In this document: positions 1 to 4,999 of the stretch, one piece after another
Position numbering within the stretch: position 1 is the stretch's first letter
Layout: each line of letters starts with the position of its first letter
Origin: JBFXEO01 sp050180015
Lineage (GTDB): Bacteria; Bacteroidota; Bacteroidia; Bacteroidales; Tenuifilaceae
Length of the DNA stretch: 10,414 bases
NCBI GenBank assembly: GCA_050180015.1
Contig: JBFXEO010000094.1
Location: 1 to 10,414, forward strand
Direction of reading: 5' to 3'
Translations under genes and position numbers: made by a program
The notes under the pieces: model-generated
The model's input: only the letters and a program-made list of their open reading frames with translations
Told to the model about the DNA's origin: nothing
Database searches by the model: none

Positions 1-502
1 CTATGCTCATGCCGGTTAGGTAGGCACCCGTATCGTTGCTCCAAATTAGAAATAAGATGCCAAGCAACACTTTAGGGTCGTATGTCATTTTAAACGAAGA
101 CCCATTTATTACAATGAAGTTAAGCAACGAGAATGGTAGTGCAATGTAAAATATTCGCAGAATGGTGTAGGCAATATTCAGGATTGGCCTGGGCTGAGCC
201 CGGTAAAGCTCAACTAAGAATATTCCTGAAAACAGGGGAATAAAACCGAATAGCGTGATTTGCTCCACTTTTCCCGATGTGTACAGGAATGACCAAACGT
301 AAAGTGCTATTCCAATGGAAATGCCCAGCATGGTCTGTGGTTTTGTCCGTGCTTTTAAACCAAGCATGTAAAATTCGTACATGCAGGCAACCATCAGTGC
401 CAAAAAAACAACGAAGAAAGTTATGTGGCCGATAAGAATTGCTCCTACTATAACAACCACAAATAGTACACCGCTAATTGTTCGTTTCAGAAATTCGCTC
501 AA
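1..502 (-). CDS. cdsA: Phosphatidate cytidylyltransferase (CDP-diacylglycerol synthase), N-terminal part
   Basis: This integral membrane enzyme makes CDP-diacylglycerol from phosphatidic acid and CTP, the branch-point precursor for bacterial phospholipids. The 167 codons present begin SEFLKRTISGVLF, a typical CdsA N-terminus: a short basic stretch leading straight into hydrophobic segments at about residues 10-45, 57-73, 84-99 and 115-133. Near the left edge IWSNDTGAYLTG (about 153-164) matches the conserved Asn-Asp-Thr-x-Ala-Tyr stretch of the family. The C-terminal CdsA signature with its metal-binding acidic residues would lie beyond the window, so the gene is cut by the edge and not visibly broken. 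The start is inferred to be TTG at 502-500, which shares two bases with the TGA stop of the preceding gene. The CdsA-like sequence begins immediately there and no ATG lies nearby. It is last of the rsfS-ftsH-DUF2007-cdsA run and probably translationally coupled. Confidence 0.93.
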   Translation of the reverse strand, partial: MSEFLKRTISGVLFVVVIVGAILIGHITFFVVFLALMVACMYEFYMLGLKARTKPQTMLGISIGIALYVWSFLYTSGKVEQITLFGFIPLFSGIFLVELYRAQPRPILNIAYTILRIFYIALPFSLLNFIVINGSSFKMTYDPKVLLGILFLIWSNDTGAYLTGMSI

Positions 503-702
503 TTGTCGATATTTTTTACTACTGTTTTTGCTGTATCAGCATTTTTCGACTCTACATAAATTTCGGCTTCACCAACTAGGTAGCTGGAATCTTGCTTATT
601 TATTACAACGGTGTTTATGCCGTTTTCTTCCAGCACTTGCCTGGCAATCTCTGCCTGCCAGGGCTTATTTGTTGTGTAAACAACAGTCCAGTTCTCATCC
701 AT
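499..702 (-). CDS. DUF2007-family small protein (putative signal-transducing protein)
   Basis: A soluble protein of 67 residues resembling the DUF2007 family (Pfam 'putative prokaryotic signal transducing protein'). That family has a small alpha/beta ferredoxin-like fold and no firmly established biochemical role. The typical pattern is visible: a first strand WTVVYTT, a helix with Ala-Glu-Ile-Ala and VLEENGI, a second strand TVVINKQ, then EAEIYVES and a last helix with ADTAKTVV. There is no signal peptide or membrane segment. I chose the ATG at 702. The frame stays open upstream to 768, but that part lies inside ftsH and reads as low-complexity basic sequence. With this start the gene overlaps the ftsH end by 8 bases (ATGGATGA), and its own stop overlaps the cdsA TTG. 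Its place between a membrane protease and a lipid-synthesis enzyme may hint at a link to membrane homeostasis, but that is inference. Confidence 0.85.
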   Translation of the reverse strand: MDENWTVVYTTNKPWQAEIARQVLEENGINTVVINKQDSSYLVGEAEIYVESKNADTAKTVVKNIDN

Positions 703-2719
703 TGTCTTTGGATTTAGCTTCAGTTTTGTTCGATTCCTCGTCGAGTTCTTTAACCAGCTCCTGCTCACGGCTTAAGGTTTTGCGGGGACCAAAAATGTTT
801 TCCAGGTCTTCGCTGAAGATTACTTCGCGCTCAAGCAGTAATTCCGCAAGTTTTGTGAAACTTTCTACATTGTCCGTAAGAATTCTCTTGGCATTTTCGT
901 ATGCGCCGTCGATTAAGATCTTAACCTCGCCGTCAATTTGTTCGGCGGTTTTTTCGCTGTAGGGTTTGTTAAATGAGAATTCCGATTGGCCTGATGAGTC
1001 ATAGTAGCTGATGTTTCCAACAGTTTTTCCCATGCCAAAATATGCAATCATGGCGTAGGCTTGTTTTGTAACTCGTTCCAGGTCGTTAAGGGCACCGGTA
1101 GATATTTTTCCAAGCGTAACTTCCTCCGCGGCACGTCCGCCAAGCATGGCGCACATCTCCTCAAAGAGCTGTTCGGTTGTAGTAATCTGGCGCTCCTCGG
1201 GCAGATACCATGCAGCACCAAGGGAGCGTCCGCGTGGAATAATGGAGACCTTTAGCAGCGGGTTGGCATGTTCAAGTAGCCAGCTTACGGTGGCATGTCC
1301 AGCCTCGTGAAAGGCAATGGTACGTTTTTCTTCTTTCGATATTATTTTGTTTTTTTTCTCCAATCCACCGATAATCCTGTCTATGGCATCGAGAAAATCT
1401 TGTTTTTCAACCGAGCTCTTGTTTTTACGGGCAGCTATTAGTGCGGCTTCGTTGCAAACATTGGCAATATCGGCTCCCGAAAAGCCTGGCGTTTGCTTTG
1501 CCAGAAAAGATATATCGAAATTTGCATCAATTTTAATGGGTCTTAGGTGGACCTTGAAAATTTCGAGTCGCTCCTTGTAGTCTGGTAGTTCAACATGGAT
1601 TTGGCGGTCGAACCTGCCGGCACGGAGCAAGGCGCGGTCTAAAATATCGGCCCGGTTTGTTGCTGCTATAATAATTACCCCTTGGTTCGATGCAAATCCA
1701 TCCATTTCTGTAAGGAGTTGGTTTAGCGTGTTCTCACGTTCGTCGTTTCCTGAGAAATTGGGGTTTCGTCCGCGTGCACGTCCAATTGCATCAATTTCAT
1801 CAATAAATACTATGCACGGAGCTTTTTCCTTGGCCTGGCGGAACAGGTCGCGTACGCGTGAAGCTCCAACGCCAACAAACATTTCCACAAAGTCGGAGCC
1901 AGACATGCTAAAGAAGGGAACGTTGGCCTCGCCCGCAACAGCCTTGGCAAGCAGCGTTTTACCTGTGCCCGGAGGGCCTACCAGGAGGGCTCCCTTGGGA
2001 ATTTTACCGCCCAAATCGGTGTATTTTTTTGGATTTTTAAGGAATTCCACAATTTCCATAACCTCAATCTTTGCCTCCTCCAACCCGGCAACATCTTTAA
2101 AATCTATTTTGGAGGTCGATTCCTTGTCGAAGAGTTGTGCTTTTGATTTTCCAACGGTGAATATATTTCCAGGGCCGCCGGGTGCGCCGCCACGGCTCAT
2201 TTTTCGGAATATAAATACGTATAGCCCAATGATTAGCAGGAATGGCAAAATCCAAACAAAAATATCGCCCCAGTAGTTGGGTCGATCCTCGTAAACCGGC
2301 TCAATCCTATCGTTCTCGGGTTTATCTTGCTGGGCATCGCTCAGCTGCTTTTCGAATGTTTCAATGGAGCCGATGGTAAAGTTGAAGTGGGGTCCGGTTT
2401 TTGGAACTGCACGTATTCCTGTTCCAAGCCTATCCTTATATTTATCGATTGCAGTTTCTTTAAGGAATACTTCAACCTTTAGCTGGTTCCGTACCACTAT
2501 AAGTTTTTGTACTTCGTTGTTGGCGAGCATTTGGTTTTTTACCTCTTGCCACGAGGTTACAACGGCACTTTTGCCCGAGTAAAAGAATTGAAGGAATAGA
2601 ATGCCCGCAATAATTAAAATGTAAACCCAGTAAACGTTAAACTTTGGTGGTTTAGATCGATTTTGGTCATCGATGTTTATTGGATTGTTACCTTTTGCTT
2701 TGCTGTTTTTGTTATCCAT
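695..2719 (-). CDS. ftsH: ATP-dependent zinc metalloprotease FtsH
   Basis: Membrane-anchored hexameric AAA+ protease that extracts and degrades misfolded membrane proteins and short-lived regulators. It has 674 residues, within the usual range. The order is: a cytoplasmic tail rich in Asn and Lys (1-28), a first membrane segment (about 29-46), an extracytoplasmic domain (about 47-148), a second membrane segment (about 152-171), then the AAA+ module. Visible motifs are Walker A GPPGTGKT (248-255), the pore-loop region MFVGVG (280-285), Walker B VFIDEID (304-310) and the second region of homology TNRADILDRALLRAGRFDR (354-372). The peptidase domain has zinc motif HEAGH (471-475) and a likely third ligand Asp546 in ALNDLERV. 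All catalytic residues are present. The C-terminus (about 650-674) is charged and probably disordered. It follows rsfS by 55 bases and overlaps the DUF2007 gene by 8 bases, so it is probably mid-operon. Confidence 0.98.
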   Translation of the reverse strand: MDNKNSKAKGNNPINIDDQNRSKPPKFNVYWVYILIIAGILFLQFFYSGKSAVVTSWQEVKNQMLANNEVQKLIVVRNQLKVEVFLKETAIDKYKDRLGTGIRAVPKTGPHFNFTIGSIETFEKQLSDAQQDKPENDRIEPVYEDRPNYWGDIFVWILPFLLIIGLYVFIFRKMSRGGAPGGPGNIFTVGKSKAQLFDKESTSKIDFKDVAGLEEAKIEVMEIVEFLKNPKKYTDLGGKIPKGALLVGPPGTGKTLLAKAVAGEANVPFFSMSGSDFVEMFVGVGASRVRDLFRQAKEKAPCIVFIDEIDAIGRARGRNPNFSGNDERENTLNQLLTEMDGFASNQGVIIIAATNRADILDRALLRAGRFDRQIHVELPDYKERLEIFKVHLRPIKIDANFDISFLAKQTPGFSGADIANVCNEAALIAARKNKSSVEKQDFLDAIDRIIGGLEKKNKIISKEEKRTIAFHEAGHATVSWLLEHANPLLKVSIIPRGRSLGAAWYLPEERQITTTEQLFEEMCAMLGGRAAEEVTLGKISTGALNDLERVTKQAYAMIAYFGMGKTVGNISYYDSSGQSEFSFNKPYSEKTAEQIDGEVKILIDGAYENAKRILTDNVESFTKLAELLLEREVIFSEDLENIFGPRKTLSREQELVKELDEESNKTEAKSKDNG

Positions 2720-2727
2720 AATTTTAT

Positions 2728-2748
2728 TAATTCTTAATTCTGAAGAAT
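2728..2748. repeat. Short tandem and inverted repeat in the ftsH leader
   Basis: Two adjacent copies of TAATTCT occupy 2728-2741 on the plus strand. The second copy overlaps ATTCT-GA-AGAAT (2737-2748), a 5-bp inverted repeat. The element is AT-rich and sits 9 to 29 bases upstream of the ftsH start, where it would lie in the mRNA leader. It may affect ribosome access. In sequence this AT-rich, chance similarity is possible. Confidence 0.35.
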
Positions 2749-2757
2749 AACGCTACT

Positions 2758-2782
2758 CCATATAAAATGTTCTTTTATATGG
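2758..2782. repeat. Perfect 10-bp inverted repeat over the rsfS stop codon
   Basis: The arms CCATATAAAA (2758-2767) and TTTTATATGG (2773-2782) are exact reverse complements around a 5-base loop. On the leftward transcript the 5' arm contains the last bases of rsfS including its TAA stop (2777-2775). The 3' arm lies in the 55-base gap before ftsH. In RNA this can form a 10-bp stem between the two genes. No U-tract follows (the next bases read AGTAGCG), so it is not a standard intrinsic terminator. It could be an RNA processing or stability element, a translational attenuator, or a DNA-binding site for a dimer. The symmetry is certain and the role is not. Confidence 0.75.
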
Positions 2783-3182
2783 TAGAATTGAAAGGTGATG
2801 TTGGCGTAAATTCGTTGTGATAGGTTACTTTGGCATCGGCCCAAAGATCATCTAACCGGTAAAAGTTTCTCCATTCTGTTTGGAATACGTGTACTACAAT
2901 ATCAACATAGTCCAGAACAATCCAGATGGAATTTTCGTAACCTGTCGAACGGAACACTTTTTCATCTAGCTTTTCCTGTACCTTTTCCTCAATATTGTTG
3001 GCAATGGCACTTACCTGAGTGGTAGAGTCGGCATTGCAAATAACGAAATTGTTACAAACGGCATTGGGCAAACTGCTAATATCGAGTGAAGTCAAGTTTT
3101 TCGCTTTTTTATCCTGAGCCGCTTCAATAATACACGAGAGCAGCTCCTGGGTGGGATTTGTTTTCTTCTTTTTAACAGCCAT
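2775..3182 (-). CDS. rsfS: Ribosome silencing factor RsfS (Iojap/YbeB family)
   Basis: Small protein of 135 residues. By family knowledge it binds ribosomal protein uL14 on the 50S subunit and blocks subunit joining when nutrients are short. It begins with a lysine-rich tail (MAVKKKK). The Iojap domain is unmistakable: KNLTSLDISSL (28-38), the VCNNFVICNADSTTQVSAIA stretch (42-61) and the strongly conserved IVLDYVDIVVHVFQTEWRNF (88-107) followed by YRLDDLWADA (108-117). The length is usual for Bacteroidota homologues, with a short variable tail ending FNSTI. The start is the only reasonable ATG and lies about 17 bases after the predicted transcription start. It is the first gene of the leftward rsfS-ftsH-DUF2007-cdsA block, a common order in this phylum, and its stop codon lies inside a strong inverted repeat. 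Confidence 0.95.
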   Translation of the reverse strand: MAVKKKKTNPTQELLSCIIEAAQDKKAKNLTSLDISSLPNAVCNNFVICNADSTTQVSAIANNIEEKVQEKLDEKVFRSTGYENSIWIVLDYVDIVVHVFQTEWRNFYRLDDLWADAKVTYHNEFTPTSPFNSTI

Positions 3183-3204
3183 CTATACGTTTAAATGTAA
3201 GGCA

Positions 3205-3235
3205 CAAATGTAATCAATTTTACATTGATTAAAAA
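3205..3235 (-). promoter_or_regulatory. Predicted Bacteroidota-type promoter of the rsfS-ftsH-cdsA block
   Basis: On the minus strand TACATTTG (3212-3205) matches the Bacteroidota primary sigma -7 consensus TAnnTTTG at every fixed position. A T-run TTTT (3235-3232) stands 19 bases upstream, where the -33 TTTG/TTG element is expected. Transcription would begin near 3199, about 17 bases before the rsfS ATG at 3182. The position just ahead of an operon's first gene supports it. Confidence 0.62.
3212..3230. promoter_or_regulatory. Inverted repeat inside the rsfS promoter, possible operator
   Basis: AATCAAT (3212-3218) and ATTGATT (3224-3230) are exact reverse complements separated by TTTAC. They fill the spacer between the predicted -33 and -7 elements and touch the first base of the -7. 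A dimeric repressor bound here would block RNA polymerase. No regulator gene lies nearby, so the binding protein is unknown. Symmetry is seen directly and the operator role is inferred. Confidence 0.45.
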
Positions 3236-3288
3236 TGGTACTGAGGCATTCTATGGTTTTTCAGCTAGCGAGAACCGTTAAAAATGGT
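3229..3288. repeat. 11-bp direct repeat TTAAAAATGGT, two copies
   Basis: Identical copies lie at 3229-3239 and 3278-3288, with starts 49 bases apart. The first includes the T-run used as the -33 element of the rsfS promoter when read on the minus strand. The second touches the stop of the doubtful frame at 3288-3590. They may be paired binding sites upstream of rsfS, or chance in AT-rich DNA. Confidence 0.4.
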
Positions 3289-3590
3289 TATGGGAAATGC
3301 GCAGAAGATACAGCTTTATCCGCAAACCCCCGTGGGTTCTGTGGTCGGGGAAAACGCCATCCAGTATAGATAGCATTAACAGATACGGTTAATTGGCTGT
3401 AAATTGAGTAACAAGCTAAGGCCGTTTTTTGGTTGTCGGCTTCGGTTTTGTTCGTGTTGTCCTTTGGTGCAATAACCTGGTGGTCAGTAGTATTAACGAT
3501 TTGGCGGTATTCGGATTTGTTGGCGTAAAGCTGAACAGGAAATGGAGCTTTACGTTTAATGCCCGGCATTGCAATTTGGTTTGATTGCAT
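3288..3590 (-). CDS. Doubtful 100-residue hypothetical protein
   Basis: An open frame of 100 codons lies in the divergent gap and I recognise no family. The product would be polar and basic, with no signal peptide, membrane segment or repeat, and few landmarks: GIKRKAPFPVQLY near the N-terminus, an Asn/Thr/Lys-rich middle, and TGWRFPRPQNPRGFADK near the C-terminus. In favour: ATG start, TAA stop and codon choice not obviously unlike the neighbours. Against: no TAnnTTTG promoter just upstream, it is the only gene-like frame in the gap and has no family, and the C-terminal part covers a GC-rich hairpin-forming stretch that could instead be non-coding or a dispersed repeat. If real it would be transcribed toward rsfS and end about 105 bases before the rsfS start. 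Confidence 0.3.
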   Translation of the reverse strand: MQSNQIAMPGIKRKAPFPVQLYANKSEYRQIVNTTDHQVIAPKDNTNKTEADNQKTALACYSIYSQLTVSVNAIYTGWRFPRPQNPRGFADKAVSSAHFP

Positions 3591-3602
3591 GATGTTTTAG
3601 CG

Positions 3603-3624
3603 CCAACAGAGTGTTAATTGTTGG
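3603..3624. repeat. Inverted repeat upstream of hydF
   Basis: CCAACA (3603-3608) and TGTTGG (3619-3624) are reverse complements with a 10-base spacer. A second nested symmetry AACA-GAG-TGTT lies at 3605-3615. The element is about 40 bases upstream of the predicted hydF -7 site and just upstream of the doubtful leftward frame. It could be an operator for hydF, for example one responding to oxygen or redox state. No binding-site family was recognised. Confidence 0.3.
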
Positions 3625-3640
3625 TTGGATTGTGAGTTTA

Positions 3641-3674
3641 TTTATAGAAAGAAGTATTAATTCTGGTAACTTTG
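3641..3674 (+). promoter_or_regulatory. Predicted Bacteroidota-type promoter of hydF
   Basis: TAACTTTG (3667-3674) fits the TAnnTTTG -7 consensus at all fixed positions. The -33 element is poor: the closest is TTTA at 3641-3644, with a 22-base spacer. Transcription would start near 3680, leaving a leader of about 18 bases before the hydF ATG at 3699, which agrees with the short leader predicted for rsfS. A weak -33 could mean that an activator is needed. Confidence 0.5.
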
Positions 3675-3698
3675 CAGCTGGGTAAATAATTTTTTGGC

Positions 3699-4928
3699 AT
3701 GAGCAAGGGAAAAGAGTCAAAACCTCATATTGGGATTTATGGTCGCCGTAACAACGGTAAAAGCTCGTTGATTAACCTGCTGGCGGGGCAGAATGTTGCC
3801 ATTGTATCGGATTTTGCCGGAACTACAACCGATCCTGTTAAAAAATCGTTCGAGATAACTGGCTTTGGGCCTGTTATTCTGATTGATACCGCCGGAATAG
3901 ACGATACCGGGGAGCTTGGACGGAAGAGAGTGGAGAAAACGCTTGAATCTATAAAACAGGTTGATTTGGCAATTCTTGTAACAGCGGGTAATTCTTGGGG
4001 AGAATACGAGGAAATGCTGGTGAATGAATTTGACAAAACGGATGCCCCGTTTATTGTTGTTCATAATAAGTCGGATATAGAGATGGCCGGGGCAACCTTT
4101 AAGACACTGGTGGATAGTAAACACCATAAAGGTTTTGCAGAAACCACCACCAGGAACAGCTCCAATATCGATTCCTTAGTCGGTTTAATTCGCCGGGCAA
4201 TTCCCGAGTCATCGTACCGTGCACCAACCCTGTTGGGCGATTTGATTAGCTATGGCGATTTGGTTCTGCTTATTACCCCAATTGACGTGGAGGCTCCGGC
4301 TGGTCGCTTAATCCTGCCCCAGGTGCAGGCCATCCGGGATGTTTTGGATAACGATGCAGTTGCCATTGTGCTTAAGGAGCGCGAGGTAGATGCATTTCTC
4401 AGGAAAACGGGCGTAAAACCGGCATTGGCAGTAACCGATAGCCAAATATTTGTAAAGGCCGATGCCTCTATTCCTAAAGATATACCACTTACAAGTTTTA
4501 GCATATTGCTTGCACGCCTTAAGGGCGATTTTAATAATTACGTCAAGGGAACGCCCAAAATCTCGGAGTTAAAGGATGGCGACAGGGTATTGCTGCTTGA
4601 GAGCTGTACCCACCATGTGTCGTGCGATGATATTGGCAGAACCAAAATTCCCCGGTGGATTTCGAGTTTTACCGGTAAGCAGCTTAGCTATGATGTGGTG
4701 GCAGGGTTAGACACGTTGCCCCGGGGTATTGAGGAGTATTCGTTGGTGGTTCAGTGCGGAGGATGTATGATTACCCGCAAGCAGCTGGTAAACAGGCTTC
4801 GTCCGGCCATTGAGGCTGGAATTCCCGTTACCAACTACGGTATGGCCATTGCGTATGTTCAGGGAATTTACCAGCGGGCAATAGCACCATTTACGGCAGC
4901 TGGCATTTCAAGGGCCGATTACTTGTAG
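3699..4928 (+). CDS. hydF: [FeFe]-hydrogenase H-cluster maturation GTPase HydF
   Basis: HydF is the GTPase and scaffold on which the 2Fe subcluster of [FeFe]-hydrogenase is assembled, with the radical-SAM enzymes HydE and HydG, before transfer to the hydrogenase. The 409 residues show an Era/TrmE-like GTPase domain (about 8-170): P-loop GRRNNGKSS (15-23), TTTDPV switch region (42-47), DTAG (63-66) and NKSD (123-126). A dimerisation domain (about 175-285) follows. The C-terminal cluster domain has Cys303-Thr-His305 and Cys353-Gly-Gly-Cys356, then the conserved NRLRPAIEAGIPVTNYGMAIAYVQG region (about 365-389). Position 352, usually His in the described CxHx46-53HCxxC motif, is Gln here. The gene ends in three consecutive in-frame TAG codons (4926-4934). 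hydE, hydG and the hydrogenase are not in the window, so hydF stands alone, with its own predicted promoter, and converges on priA. Confidence 0.96.
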   Translation: MSKGKESKPHIGIYGRRNNGKSSLINLLAGQNVAIVSDFAGTTTDPVKKSFEITGFGPVILIDTAGIDDTGELGRKRVEKTLESIKQVDLAILVTAGNSWGEYEEMLVNEFDKTDAPFIVVHNKSDIEMAGATFKTLVDSKHHKGFAETTTRNSSNIDSLVGLIRRAIPESSYRAPTLLGDLISYGDLVLLITPIDVEAPAGRLILPQVQAIRDVLDNDAVAIVLKEREVDAFLRKTGVKPALAVTDSQIFVKADASIPKDIPLTSFSILLARLKGDFNNYVKGTPKISELKDGDRVLLLESCTHHVSCDDIGRTKIPRWISSFTGKQLSYDVVAGLDTLPRGIEEYSLVVQCGGCMITRKQLVNRLRPAIEAGIPVTNYGMAIAYVQGIYQRAIAPFTAAGISRADYL

Positions 4929-4999
4929 TAGTAGTTTGGGGAAAATTCCTGTGAAGGATTTGTTTGACCTAAACCTGAACGACCTTCCGTCATTTAAGC

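Larger units (their letters stand above)
3183..3698. other. Divergent intergenic region between rsfS and hydF
   Basis: This 516-base stretch separates leftward rsfS from rightward hydF and holds no recognisable conserved gene. It contains the rsfS promoter and its inverted repeat at the left end, a pair of 11-bp direct repeats, a doubtful 100-codon leftward frame (3288-3590), another inverted repeat (3603-3624) and the likely hydF promoter at the right end. A GC-rich 5-bp hairpin AACCC-CCGT-GGGTT lies at 3325-3338. This is much longer than the other gaps in the window, so something more than two promoters may be present. Confidence 0.6.

Noticed and set aside
703..768. Upstream extension of the DUF2007 frame to an ATG at 768
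   Set aside because: It would lie inside ftsH and adds basic low-complexity residues; the ATG at 702 gives the usual family length and a standard 8-base overlap.
381..962. 193-codon plus-strand frame across cdsA, the DUF2007 gene and the ftsH end
   Set aside because: It runs opposite three recognised genes and is Ser/Leu-rich antisense sequence without motifs.
1728..2276. Long plus-strand open frame opposite ftsH
   Set aside because: It lies wholly on the reverse of a complete FtsH with all catalytic motifs, and its translation is a Ser/Pro-rich shadow with no family.
3717..4127. Minus-strand open frames opposite the hydF GTPase domain
   Set aside because: They are shadows of HydF codons; the plus strand carries all GTPase motifs in order.
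4926..4934. Three in-frame TAG codons ending hydF, considered as a recoding signal
   Set aside because: The protein is complete at the first TAG at the usual family end, and no conserved sequence follows.
4929..4999. Possible terminators between convergent hydF and priA
   Set aside because: A bulged stem at 4943-4961 and a 6-bp stem with one G-U pair at 4978-4994 (minus strand) can be drawn, but neither is followed by a T-tract and both are weak.
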